Part shown: one piece after another, positions 15,706 to 24,226 of the stretch | How positions within the stretch are numbered: position 1 is the first letter of the stretch | How the letters are laid out: every line of letters begins with the position of its first letter | Assembly: GCF_002849695.1 (NCBI RefSeq) | Contig: NZ_CP018937.1 | Coordinates: 682,001-746,000, forward strand | From: Bacteroides fragilis | Lineage (GTDB): Bacteria; Bacteroidota; Bacteroidia; Bacteroidales; Bacteroidaceae | Length of the DNA: 64,000 bases | Direction: 5' to 3' | The notes under the pieces: model-generated | The model's database searches: none | What the model was told of the DNA's origin: nothing | The model's input: only the letters and a program-made list of their open reading frames with translations | Translations under genes and position numbers: made by a program

Positions 15706-16491
15706 TTACAGTCCTTTCTTTTTGGCTTCATCCCAGATTGCATCCATTTCTGCGAGAGACATCTCTTTCAGGTTTTTGCCTTCCTTAATGGTGTGTTCTT
15801 CCAGATAGTTGAATCGGCGGATGAATTTTTGGTTTGTACGTTCTAAAGCATTGTCCGGGTTGATCTTGTAGAGACGGGCAGCGTTGATGAGGCTGAACAT
15901 GACATCACCGAATTCGGCTTCCGCCTTATCTTTGTCCATATGGGCTATTTCTACCTGAAATTCTGCAATTTCTTCTTTGACTTTTTCCCAGACTTGCTCT
16001 TTTTCTTCCCAATCGAATCCTACATTACGTGCTTTGTCCTGCATCCGGTAAGCTTTGATAAGTGAGGGTAGGGCAGTAGGGACTCCGCTTAATACAGTTT
16101 TATTTCCGTCCTTTTCCTTTAGTTTCAGCTGTTCCCAGTTTTCGGATACTTGTCCGGCTGTGTCGGCTTTTACTTCTCCGAAAACATGTGGATGGCGGAA
16201 AATCAGTTTTTCGCAGAGTTTGTCACAAACATCTTTCATGTCGAAATCACCGGTTTCTGAGCCTATTTTTGCATAAAAGGCCACGTGCAGCAATACATCT
16301 CCCAACTCTTTACAAATATCTTTTTTGTCATCGCGCATCAATGCGTCGCACAATTCGTAAGTCTCTTCGATAGTATTGGGGCGCAGACTTTCGTTGGTCT
16401 GTTTGCGATCCCAGGGACATTTTACCCGAAGTTCGTCGAGTATATCCAGGAAGCGCCCGAAGGCTTCCATCTGTTCTTCTCTTGTATGCAT
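15706..16491 (-). CDS. mazG: Nucleoside triphosphate pyrophosphohydrolase
   Basis: House-cleaning all-alpha NTP pyrophosphatase (NTP to NMP + PPi). The 261-aa protein has the two-domain MazG layout. Domain 1 (about 28-101) carries CPWDRKQTNESLRPNTIEE and EELCDAL/KELGDVLLHV metal-binding acids. Domain 2 (about 170-230) carries KEEIAEFQVE and EAEFGDVMFSLINAAR. It stands 2 nt downstream of the DUF3810 gene on the same strand and so is cotranscribed with it from the promoter at 17589. Confidence 0.94.
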   Translation of the reverse strand: MHTREEQMEAFGRFLDILDELRVKCPWDRKQTNESLRPNTIEETYELCDALMRDDKKDICKELGDVLLHVAFYAKIGSETGDFDMKDVCDKLCEKLIFRHPHVFGEVKADTAGQVSENWEQLKLKEKDGNKTVLSGVPTALPSLIKAYRMQDKARNVGFDWEEKEQVWEKVKEEIAEFQVEIAHMDKDKAEAEFGDVMFSLINAARLYKINPDNALERTNQKFIRRFNYLEEHTIKEGKNLKEMSLAEMDAIWDEAKKKGL

Positions 16492-16493
16492 GT

Positions 16494-17558
16494 TTATTCT
16501 TTATTTGATTCTTTTTTCCATTCGTTGTATGAAATCAGCAGACCGATGACTTCCGAATAGTTTTTCCGTCCGCTTTCTATTTTGTTTCCTTTCAGATATA
16601 AGTCATATATCCAATCTTGAATATCACCTATCAACGGGCTATATTTAGCCATCCAATACTCTTGATCCTTCCGGGCGAGTTCGATGATTTCCGGACGTAT
16701 CCGACTGAATAATTCCCGGTATTCATTTTTTGTCATCAATCTGCGGGCATTAGCAAGCACATGTCCCAGGATAGAGAAGTAACCGCTAAAGCGGATTTCT
16801 CTATTTGTAGAACGTGTGCAGACCTGATAGGCGTAAAAGTTGGCTTCCGCTTCACTGGTTATACCCAATAAGTGGGCCAGTTCATGCGTATAGGTTGCCG
16901 GATATTGTGGAGGTAACAAGTCACCATTCAGCGTGAACTCACAGAAAAACGGTCCCATGCTTCCTGTTACTCCTACCATTGAAATAAGTGGAGTGAACAA
17001 CATTGTTTTGACCTGTGGCATGGAGTGTGGAGGATGGTGTACGCCGAGACTGTCACTGATCAGACTGTACTGGCTGACTGCCTCTTTACAGATGGTTTCC
17101 TTGTCGATCCGGGTTATGGGAACGTATGATTCATTCAGTAAATAGATGTATTGGTTTACAAAGTGGTCAAAATTTTCCGGAGTATAGGTAATATATGGTA
17201 TCCCTGTACGCTCATAGAAGTTTCTTTGCGAATAGTTGAGTCCCCATGCCAGGTAAAACCATACATAGATCCATGCCAGATATTCCGTATCCCTTCTCAG
17301 GATTGTTTTCCAGCTTAACTTTTGGCGGATGCGTGCGTATACCGGATAAAGAATAATCCCTGTAATACTGAATGCTATGAACAGGTCACCCAAAGCAAAA
17401 GGAAAGAAATTGGAAAAACCGGACAGGACGTACGAGATAACAGGATAGACCGAGCGTGCATATCCTTCTCCCATTGCCGGGATCGCCTGAGTGACCCAGA
17501 CAAGGATAATTAAAGTTCCTAAAACAGAGTACCGTATGACTCGCTTTTTGCTTTTCAT
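16494..17558 (-). CDS. DUF3810 membrane protein with zinc-protease-like HELAH
   Basis: A 354-aa integral membrane protein of the Bacteroidota/Firmicutes DUF3810 type. Hydrophobic segments lie near 10-28, 55-75 and 93-107. The rest is outside the membrane and contains THELAHLLG (H225-E226-x-x-H229) followed by SEAEANFYAY with acids at 236 and 238, which resembles the HExxH...E signature of zinc metallopeptidases. Peptidase activity is inferred from this motif only. It lies in an operon with mazG, and the promoter region is shared with divergent valS. Confidence 0.78.
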   Translation of the reverse strand: MKSKKRVIRYSVLGTLIILVWVTQAIPAMGEGYARSVYPVISYVLSGFSNFFPFALGDLFIAFSITGIILYPVYARIRQKLSWKTILRRDTEYLAWIYVWFYLAWGLNYSQRNFYERTGIPYITYTPENFDHFVNQYIYLLNESYVPITRIDKETICKEAVSQYSLISDSLGVHHPPHSMPQVKTMLFTPLISMVGVTGSMGPFFCEFTLNGDLLPPQYPATYTHELAHLLGITSEAEANFYAYQVCTRSTNREIRFSGYFSILGHVLANARRLMTKNEYRELFSRIRPEIIELARKDQEYWMAKYSPLIGDIQDWIYDLYLKGNKIESGRKNYSEVIGLLISYNEWKKESNKE

Positions 17559-17581
17559 TGCTACTTCTTTCTTTCGAGGAA

Positions 17582-17589
17582 CAAAAGTA
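17582..17589 (-). promoter_or_regulatory. Bacteroides -7 promoter element of the DUF3810-mazG operon
   Basis: TACTTTTG on the minus strand, about 24 bases before the ATG at 17558; arranged back to back with the valS promoter. Confidence 0.55.
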
Positions 17590-17623
17590 CATATTCCTGT
17601 CCCTATATTCTACTTATTTTTAT

Positions 17624-17631
17624 TAATTTTG
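17624..17631 (+). promoter_or_regulatory. Bacteroides -7 promoter element of valS
   Basis: TAATTTTG followed by CGCC, the usual context; the predicted start near 17637 gives a leader of about 38 nt before the ATG at 17675. Confidence 0.6.
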
Positions 17632-17674
17632 CGCCAATCTTTCGCAATAAACTAATAAAATAGATATATACAAC

Positions 17675-20305
17675 ATGGAATTAGCAAGTAAGTACAACCC
17701 TGCTGACGTGGAGGGAAAGTGGTATCAGTATTGGCTGGACCATAAATTATTCAGTTCGAAACCCGATGGACGTGAACCTTACACCATCGTTATTCCGCCC
17801 CCTAACGTCACCGGTGTGCTGCATATGGGACACATGCTTAATAATACCATTCAGGATATCCTCGTTCGTCGTGCACGTATGGAAGGCAAGAATGCTTGTT
17901 GGGTGCCGGGAACCGACCATGCCTCTATCGCTACCGAAGCAAAGGTGGTGAATAAGTTGGCTGCACAGGGTATTAAAAAGACTGATCTGACTCGTGACGA
18001 GTTTCTGAAGCATGCTTGGGCATGGACAGATGAACATGGTGGGATTATCCTGAAACAGCTCCGTAAGTTGGGGGCATCCTGTGACTGGGACCGTACTGCT
18101 TTTACTATGGACGAAAAGCGTAGCGAAAGTGTGCTGAAAGTATTTGTAGACCTTTACAAGAAGGGACTTATTTACCGTGGCGTGCGTATGGTAAACTGGG
18201 ACCCGAAGGCATTGACAGCTTTGTCTGACGAGGAGGTGATTTACAAAGAGGAGCATGGAAAGCTGTATTATCTGAGATATAAGGTAGAGGGTGAAGACAG
18301 TTATGCCGTTGTTGCGACTACTCGTCCGGAGACGATTATGGGCGATACCGCTATGTGTATCAATCCGAATGACCCGAAAAATCAGCACCTGAAAGGTAAG
18401 AAGGTTATTGTTCCGCTGGTAGGCCGTGTCATCCCAGTGATTGAAGATGATTATGTAGATATCGAATTCGGTACAGGATGTCTGAAAGTGACTCCGGCAC
18501 ATGACGTGAATGACTATATGCTGGGTGAGAAGTATAACTTGCCAAGTATTGATATTTTCAATGATAACGGGACTATCAGCGAAGCTGCCGGTATGTATAT
18601 CGGTATGGACCGTTTTGAAGTTCGCAAACAGATTGAGAAAGATCTTGAAGCCGCCGGATTACTTGAAAAGACGGAGGCATATACCAATAAAGTCGGCTAT
18701 TCTGAACGTACCAATGTAGTGATAGAGCCTAAACTCTCTATGCAGTGGTTCCTTAAGATGGAGCATTTGGCTCAGATTGCCCTTGAGCCGGTGATGAAGG
18801 ATGAGATTAAGTTTTATCCTGCCAAATATAAAAATACTTATCGTCATTGGATGGAGAACATCAAAGACTGGTGTATCAGCCGTCAGTTGTGGTGGGGACA
18901 CCGCATCCCGGCTTACTTCCTTCCGGAAGGCGGATATGTAGTAGCCGTTACTGACGAAGAAGCATTGAAATTGGCTAAAGAAAAAACAGGAAACGATCAT
19001 CTGACAATGGCTGACCTTCGTCAGGATGAAGATTGTCTGGATACTTGGTTCTCTTCCTGGCTGTGGCCTATTTCTTTGTTCGATGGCATCAATAATCCGG
19101 GTAACGAAGAAATTAACTATTACTATCCTACCAGTGACCTGGTGACCGGTCCGGATATTATCTTCTTTTGGGTGGCCCGCATGATTATGGCAGGCTATGA
19201 GTATGAAGGTAAAATGCCGTTTAAAAATGTATATTTTACGGGTATTGTCCGCGACAAATTGGGACGTAAAATGTCCAAGTCGCTCGGCAACTCACCGGAT
19301 CCGTTGGAGTTGATAGAGAAATACGGAGCAGATGGTGTACGTATGGGGATGATGCTTTCGGCTCCTGCCGGAAACGACATTCTTTTTGATGATGCACTTT
19401 GCGAACAGGGACGTAATTTCTGCAATAAAATATGGAATGCTTTCCGACTGGTGAAAGGTTGGGAGAATGGAATGGGAACAATCGATATTCCGGCGGATGC
19501 ACACCTGGCTGTACAATGGTTTGACCAAAGACTGGATGCTGCCGCAGTTGAGGTAGCCGATTTATTCAGCAAGTACCGTTTGAGCGAAGCGTTGATGCTG
19601 ATTTATAAACTGTTCTGGGATGAATTTTCTTCATGGTTGCTTGAAATCGTGAAACCGGCTTATGGACAGCCTGTAAACGGATTTATCTATTCAATGACTT
19701 TGAGTGCTTTCGAACGTCTGTTGGCTATGCTCCATCCCTTCATGCCATTTATCACGGAAGAATTGTGGCAGCAGTTGCGTGAGCGTGAGCCGGGGGCAAG
19801 CCTGATGGTAGAACCGTTGGCAGAAGTCGGAGAAGTGAACGAGGAGTTCTTGAAACAATTCGAAACGGCTAAAGAGATAATCAGTAGTGTGCGTGCCATC
19901 CGTTTGCAAAAGAATATTGCAATGAAAGAACCGCTTGAGTTACAAGTGGTAGGAGTAAACCCGGTAGAGAAAATGAACCCTGTTATCTTTAAAATGTGTA
20001 ACTTGTCTGCTATTCAGGTAGTGGATGTAAAAGCTGACGGAGCTTCTTCATTCATGATCGGAACGACTGAGTTTGCAGTCCCCTTGGGTAATATGATCGA
20101 TGTGGAAGCTGAGATAGCACGTATGGAAGCCGAACTGAAACATAAAGAGGGCTTCTTGCAGGGCGTTTTGAAGAAACTCAGCAATGAGAAATTCGTGAGT
20201 AATGCACCGGCTGCCGTTATTGAAATGGAACGCAAGAAACAGGCTGATGCCGAAAGTATCATTAAATCGCTCAAAGAGAGTATTGCATCTCTGAAAAACG
20301 CGTAA
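17675..20305 (+). CDS. valS: Valine--tRNA ligase
   Basis: Class I aminoacyl-tRNA synthetase that charges tRNA-Val and edits mischarged threonine. The 876-aa protein shows [15 protein letters not shown] with the HIGH-type HMGH (about 49-52), the editing domain (about 195-345, [12 protein letters not shown]), the KMSKS signature in [10 protein letters not shown] (about 532), an anticodon-binding helical domain, and the C-terminal coiled-coil arm (about 810-876) specific to ValRS. Single gene between its own promoter and the terminator at 20329. Confidence 0.97.
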   Translation: MELASKYNPADVEGKWYQYWLDHKLFSSKPDGREPYTIVIPPPNVTGVLHMGHMLNNTIQDILVRRARMEGKNACWVPGTDHASIATEAKVVNKLAAQGIKKTDLTRDEFLKHAWAWTDEHGGIILKQLRKLGASCDWDRTAFTMDEKRSESVLKVFVDLYKKGLIYRGVRMVNWDPKALTALSDEEVIYKEEHGKLYYLRYKVEGEDSYAVVATTRPETIMGDTAMCINPNDPKNQHLKGKKVIVPLVGRVIPVIEDDYVDIEFGTGCLKVTPAHDVNDYMLGEKYNLPSIDIFNDNGTISEAAGMYIGMDRFEVRKQIEKDLEAAGLLEKTEAYTNKVGYSERTNVVIEPKLSMQWFLKMEHLAQIALEPVMKDEIKFYPAKYKNTYRHWMENIKDWCISRQLWWGHRIPAYFLPEGGYVVAVTDEEALKLAKEKTGNDHLTMADLRQDEDCLDTWFSSWLWPISLFDGINNPGNEEINYYYPTSDLVTGPDIIFFWVARMIMAGYEYEGKMPFKNVYFTGIVRDKLGRKMSKSLGNSPDPLELIEKYGADGVRMGMMLSAPAGNDILFDDALCEQGRNFCNKIWNAFRLVKGWENGMGTIDIPADAHLAVQWFDQRLDAAAVEVADLFSKYRLSEALMLIYKLFWDEFSSWLLEIVKPAYGQPVNGFIYSMTLSAFERLLAMLHPFMPFITEELWQQLREREPGASLMVEPLAEVGEVNEEFLKQFETAKEIISSVRAIRLQKNIAMKEPLELQVVGVNPVEKMNPVIFKMCNLSAIQVVDVKADGASSFMIGTTEFAVPLGNMIDVEAEIARMEAELKHKEGFLQGVLKKLSNEKFVSNAPAAVIEMERKKQADAESIIKSLKESIASLKNA

Positions 20306-20328
20306 GAAAGTCTTTTTAGAAGATAAAT

Positions 20329-20365
20329 ATAAAAGGGCACTCTAAAATAATAGGGTGCCTTTTTC
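20329..20365 (+). terminator. Intrinsic terminator after valS
   Basis: AAAAGGGCACTCT pairs with AGGGTGCCTTTT with one bulged base, followed by Ts. Confidence 0.75.
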
Positions 20366-20384
20366 TGTATACGAATAATAATGA

Positions 20385-20392
20385 TACCTTTG
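20385..20392 (+). promoter_or_regulatory. Bacteroides -7 promoter element of the histidine kinase gene
   Basis: TACCTTTG about 30 bases before the ATG at 20422. Confidence 0.55.
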
Positions 20393-20421
20393 TCACCGAT
20401 TTTAGCAATCGACCGTTACAA

Positions 20422-22317
20422 ATGAAACAAATACAATTCAGATACTTCTGTTTCCTTCTGATTCTGTTGGGAGGAATGAACTGTCGGCTATCGGCTCACA
20501 AGGACAGGTCCGGTGAAGATGTGTTGTTTCTGAATTCTATTAACTTTAATCTTCCCTGGGCAAAAAGTATATATTGGTATGTACATCAGGAATTGCAGAA
20601 GGAAGATATTTCCGTAACGGCCGAATCTCTGTCTGTACCGGCCCTTTGTAGCCGTAAAGAGGCAACTGCAATTGTAGAACAGTTACGTCGAAAGCATGAT
20701 ATACCTCCTCGATTGGTTGTTTTTATAGGTGACCCGGGATGGATTGTCTGTCGGGAGCTTTTTGATGATGAATGGAGAGATGTGCCGGTCATCATTACTA
20801 ATGCCCGGGACCGCTTGCCGGCAACACTTGATGTTTTGCTGTCTCACGAACCGTTGACTGATACCAATACCGTTCCGGCTAAAGAATGGCGCAAAGGATA
20901 TAATGTGACTACATTGGGGCAAACGTATTATGTAAAAGAGACTATCGAACTGATGCGGCAAGTGATGCCCGGGATGAAACGAGTTGCTTTTATATCCGAT
21001 GACCGATATATCAGTGAGGCAGTTCGTGGTGATGTCAGTCAGGCTGTGGGCAGATACTTCCCGGAGCTGAGTCTGGAGCAGTTGTCAACCAAAAATATTT
21101 CTACTGAAATGCTGCTCGATACTTTGAGCGGATATGATAAAAACACCGGATTGATTTATTATTCGTGGTTTGAATCGCATAACCAAGACGACAATAACTA
21201 TTTGTTTGATCATATTCAGGAGATTATTACCCGATTTGTGCACTCTCCCCTGTTTTTGCTGGCTGCTGAGGATTTATCCAATAACACATTTGCGGGAGGG
21301 TATTATGTATCGGTGGAGTCATTCGGAGATTCATTATTGCAACTGATTGAACGTGTGTTGAAAGGAGAGCAACCCCGCGAAATTCCGTCTGCATTAGGGG
21401 GTGAGCCGGCCGCTTATCTTTGTTATCCGGCTTTGCAGTCCTACCAAATCCCTGTTTCGCTTTATCCGGAAGGGGCTGTATATGTAAATCTTCCTATGAG
21501 TTTCTTTGAGCAGTATAAAAAGGAGATTTTACTAACGGTATTTGTTGTGCTTCTGGTAGCAGGTGCCATTGGCTTTTATATTCATATTCTTAAGAAAACT
21601 CATCAACGCCTGGAAGAGGCGCGTCTGAAAGCGGAGGAGGCTAATCAATTAAAATCAGCTTTTCTTGCGAATATGAGTCATGAAATACGTACCCCTCTGA
21701 ATGCTATTGTCGGTTTTTCAAACCTGCTTTCGCAGGTAGAAGATAAAGAAGAGATGAAAGAATATGCCGATATCATTGAAACCAATACAGATCTTCTGCT
21801 TCAACTGATCAGCGATATTCTGGATATGTCGAAGATCGAGTCCGGAATGTATGATTTTCATATAACCCGTGCGGATGTCAATCAAATGATGTCGGAGATA
21901 GAACAAGTGGGTAAACTGCGTATCAAATCGGAAGAACTCGTTCTAACTTTTGACGAACAATTGCCCCAATGTATTTTATATACTGATAAGAATCGGCTGA
22001 CACAAGTCATTATTAATTTGTTGACCAATGCGATTAAGTTCACTTCCGGAGGGGAGATACGGATGGGATATCGGTTGAAAGATGCCGCAACATTATATTT
22101 TTATGTGTCTGATACAGGCTGTGGCATGTCTACCGAACAGTGTGAGCATGTGTTTGAACGTTTTGTCAAATATAATCCTTTTATACAAGGTACCGGGCTG
22201 GGACTATCTATCAGCCGGATGATTATTGAAAAACTGGGAGGTGAGATCGGGGTTACCTCCGAGGTTGGTAAAGGCTCTCTTTTTTGGTTTACTTTACCCT
22301 ACCGGACTTCTGTATAG
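20422..22317 (+). CDS. Membrane sensor histidine kinase with periplasmic binding-protein-like sensor
   Basis: A 631-aa kinase. A signal/TM segment (about 8-25) leads into a large periplasmic domain (about 30-360) whose layout (VVFIGDPGW, VPVIITNAR, KRVAFISDDRY, TGLIYYSW) looks like a periplasmic binding-protein fold of the ABC_sub_bind kind. A membrane helix (about 368-390) and a short coiled linker lead to the HisKA domain with the phospho-acceptor H420 in NMSHEIRTPLN. The HATPase domain has the N box (LLTNAIKFT) and G boxes (DTGCGMS, GTGLGLSI). No receiver domain and no response regulator gene lies nearby, so the partner is unknown. The ligand is probably a small solute. Confidence 0.88.
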   Translation: MKQIQFRYFCFLLILLGGMNCRLSAHKDRSGEDVLFLNSINFNLPWAKSIYWYVHQELQKEDISVTAESLSVPALCSRKEATAIVEQLRRKHDIPPRLVVFIGDPGWIVCRELFDDEWRDVPVIITNARDRLPATLDVLLSHEPLTDTNTVPAKEWRKGYNVTTLGQTYYVKETIELMRQVMPGMKRVAFISDDRYISEAVRGDVSQAVGRYFPELSLEQLSTKNISTEMLLDTLSGYDKNTGLIYYSWFESHNQDDNNYLFDHIQEIITRFVHSPLFLLAAEDLSNNTFAGGYYVSVESFGDSLLQLIERVLKGEQPREIPSALGGEPAAYLCYPALQSYQIPVSLYPEGAVYVNLPMSFFEQYKKEILLTVFVVLLVAGAIGFYIHILKKTHQRLEEARLKAEEANQLKSAFLANMSHEIRTPLNAIVGFSNLLSQVEDKEEMKEYADIIETNTDLLLQLISDILDMSKIESGMYDFHITRADVNQMMSEIEQVGKLRIKSEELVLTFDEQLPQCILYTDKNRLTQVIINLLTNAIKFTSGGEIRMGYRLKDAATLYFYVSDTGCGMSTEQCEHVFERFVKYNPFIQGTGLGLSISRMIIEKLGGEIGVTSEVGKGSLFWFTLPYRTSV

Positions 22318-22340
22318 TATTTGCTGAATGCTCCGCTGTT

Positions 22341-22922
22341 TTAACGCAGCAGGAAGGATAGCAGGACGGGCAGATAATCTTTCAGATCGATGCGCAGTTG
22401 TTTCAGTGCCTGCTGAATCCGGTAATCTATCGTTTTGGGAGATACTCCTAAGCGTTCGGCTATTTCGTTGTAGGTCAGATTCTGGAAACGATTGAGCTCG
22501 AATGCTTCGCGGATATTTTCCGGGAGTCGTGCCAAAGCTTCTTCTATTTTCTCGGTTAATTCTTGCATGACGTAGAAATCGGGATCATCATACTGTGATT
22601 GGAGATTGTCGAAAATCATCTTTTCGATTCTTTGTTTCACTTCGTTCCGATTGATAAGAGTCAGGCAACGATTTTTAACAGCTTTGAACAAGTAACTTTT
22701 CAAAGAAGTTTCAAATGCCTGCATCTCTTTATTTTCCCAAAGCCAGACCATTACATCCGATACAATCTCCTGTCCGTCGTCCGGTTCCACAAACAGCCTG
22801 GCGTAAGCGCACAAGGCGGGATAGTGCCGGAGAAACAGCGCTTCAAATGCGTCTTCATTTCCCTGTTGTATCTGATAAAAAAGAATTTCGTCGCTTGTTG
22901 TATGCGATGTATTGTTGTGCAT
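22341..22922 (-). CDS. ECF sigma factor paired with FecR (first SusCD locus)
   Basis: A sigma-70-like protein of 193 aa from the ATG at 22922. It has region 2 (DEDAFEALFLRHYPALCAYA through EIVSDVMVWLWEN) and region 4 (LPENIREAFELNRFQNLTYNEIAERLGVS). This is the Bacteroides type that acts with a FecR anti-sigma and a SusC transducer. The frame extends to ATG 22961, but the -7 promoter TATTTTTG (22948-22941 minus) lies inside that extension, so the shorter start is preferred. Divergent from fecR (23027). Confidence 0.9.
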   Translation of the reverse strand: MHNNTSHTTSDEILFYQIQQGNEDAFEALFLRHYPALCAYARLFVEPDDGQEIVSDVMVWLWENKEMQAFETSLKSYLFKAVKNRCLTLINRNEVKQRIEKMIFDNLQSQYDDPDFYVMQELTEKIEEALARLPENIREAFELNRFQNLTYNEIAERLGVSPKTIDYRIQQALKQLRIDLKDYLPVLLSFLLR

Positions 22923-22940
22923 GTAAACCCTCGTTTTGGG

Positions 22941-22948
22941 CAAAAATA
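22941..22948 (-). promoter_or_regulatory. Bacteroides -7 promoter element of the first sigma gene
   Basis: TATTTTTG on the minus strand; the predicted start near 22935 supports translation from 22922. Confidence 0.5.
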
Positions 22949-22979
22949 ATATTTTTTTCAAAAAAAATACGTTTTTAGG

Positions 22980-23018
22980 TTAGGAGATTTCTGATTTCAT
23001 TCGTCTTATCTATAAAAG
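22980..23018 (+). promoter_or_regulatory. Predicted ECF-type promoter of the first fecR operon
   Basis: TTAGGA (22980-22985), a 17-bp spacer, then GTCTTATCTATAAAAG (23003-23018). The second locus has the same boxes with the same spacing at 32270-32308, although the spacers differ in sequence. GGA at -35 and GTC at -10 fit the general ECF promoter pattern. Probably read by the divergent sigma factor. Confidence 0.6.
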
Positions 23019-23026
23019 CACGAATT

Positions 23027-24049
23027 ATGGATGAATCCTATTACATAAATGAGTCAATTCTTTTAAGCTATTTTGCCGGGGAGCTTCCTGCTGACAGACA
23101 AAAGGAGGTAGAAGAGTGGATTGCTACTTCGGAGGAGAATACGAAGACAGCACGGGATATTTTTCAGCTTTACCGGGCAGCCGATACATTGAACTACATG
23201 AAGCATGTAGATTCTGTTGGGGCTTTCCATCAGGTAAAGGACCGAATACACAAACATCAACATAGAGTTTCATGGATGGTGTGGGGGCAGCGTATTGCTG
23301 CTTGTTTAGCTTTGCCGCTGCTTGCCACCACCCTTTATCTGATTTTGAAAAACTCCCCCGTGGAGTATGTGGAGATACGGACAAATCCCGGTATGGTTGC
23401 TGAAGCGAATCTGCCGGATGGAACTAAAGTTTGGCTGAACTCGGGATCTTCACTTAAACATCCTACCAGGTTCACAGGAGATATACGTAACGTAGAACTT
23501 GATGGAGAGGCTTACTTTGAGGTGCATAGAGATAAGAGTAAGCGATTTATTGTTAATACGCCTTTCCGTATTCAGACTGAGGTTTTGGGTACGGAGTTCA
23601 ATATAGAGGCTTATCGGACGGACAGTGTGGTAAGAACTACCTTAGTATCGGGCTCTGTGAAATTGTCATTTCTGGGTGAGGGTGACAAGCAACGGACCTT
23701 TGTGATGAAGCCTGATGAGGAGTTTATCTATAATCCGAAAACACGTACAGTGAGGACCGACAAACCTTATGTGAAAACTTATACGGCCTGGAAAGACGGT
23801 CAGGTGGTATTTAGGAATACCCCGCTGTCTGAGGCTTTGAAAATACTTACCAAGCGGTTTCATGTGGAGTTTATCGTAAAAGATTCTACTCTTTATGGAA
23901 ATTCATTTACCGGAGTATTCAGCGAACAGCACTTACCTCTGATTCTTGAACACTTCAGGCTTGCTTCGGGCATACAGTATAGATTTATAGAACTGGAACA
24001 TAACACACAGCAGACAATACAGCAGAAAATGAAAATAGAGCTATATTGA
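23027..24049 (+). CDS. FecR-type anti-sigma factor (first SusCD locus)
   Basis: A 340-aa inner-membrane regulator with a cytoplasmic sigma-binding N-terminus (about 1-85), one membrane helix (about 90-107), a periplasmic FecR domain (about 115-215, with NPGMVAEANLPDGTKVWLNS and the LDGEAYFEV turn), and a C-terminal DUF4974-type domain (about 260-330, RNTPLSEALKILTKRFHVEF). It probably receives a signal from the STN domain of SusC and releases or activates the sigma factor. Operon order fecR-susC-susD. Confidence 0.92.
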   Translation: MDESYYINESILLSYFAGELPADRQKEVEEWIATSEENTKTARDIFQLYRAADTLNYMKHVDSVGAFHQVKDRIHKHQHRVSWMVWGQRIAACLALPLLATTLYLILKNSPVEYVEIRTNPGMVAEANLPDGTKVWLNSGSSLKHPTRFTGDIRNVELDGEAYFEVHRDKSKRFIVNTPFRIQTEVLGTEFNIEAYRTDSVVRTTLVSGSVKLSFLGEGDKQRTFVMKPDEEFIYNPKTRTVRTDKPYVKTYTAWKDGQVVFRNTPLSEALKILTKRFHVEFIVKDSTLYGNSFTGVFSEQHLPLILEHFRLASGIQYRFIELEHNTQQTIQQKMKIELY

Positions 24050-24084
24050 CCATTTGAATATTAAACTTTTAAAATCTGATACCT

Positions 24085-24105
24085 ATGACAACACGTCCAC
24101 CTTAA
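24085..24105 (+). other. Six-codon mini-ORF in the susC leader (first locus)
   Basis: ATG-ACA-ACA-CGT-CCA-CCT-TAA (MTTRPP) ends at the foot of the hairpin at 24116. The second locus has a six-codon ORF at the same place (MKNKSP, 33354-33374). Whether either is translated is unknown. Confidence 0.3.
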
Positions 24106-24226
24106 AACAAAAAAACATACAGGAAAATATTGGCGTATTTTCCTGTATGAAAGTCCACCGTCCGCTTGTTTGGCGACAAGTTGTGCGGTTAATAGAATTT
24201 TTTAAATCAAAATCACTACAAATCTA
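24104..24226 (-). ncRNA. Predicted antisense sRNA over the susC start (DonS type, first locus)
   Basis: On the minus strand a promoter TAGATTTG (24226-24219) with TTG 20 bp upstream (24249-24247) predicts a start near 24212. Downstream come a small hairpin (CTTGT-CGCCAA-ACAAG, 24180-24165) and an intrinsic terminator: a 14-bp perfect stem (24149-24136 with 24129-24116, loop CGCCAA) followed by TTTTTTTGTTTT. Product about 105 nt, covering the susC leader up to its start codon. DonS-type cis-antisense RNAs are known to repress SusC operons in Bacteroides; this assignment rests on the matching design. Confidence 0.72.

Noticed and set aside
17747..18502. Minus-strand frame (251 aa) opposite valS
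   Set aside because: Fully inside valS, cysteine/histidine-rich composition typical of an antisense shadow.
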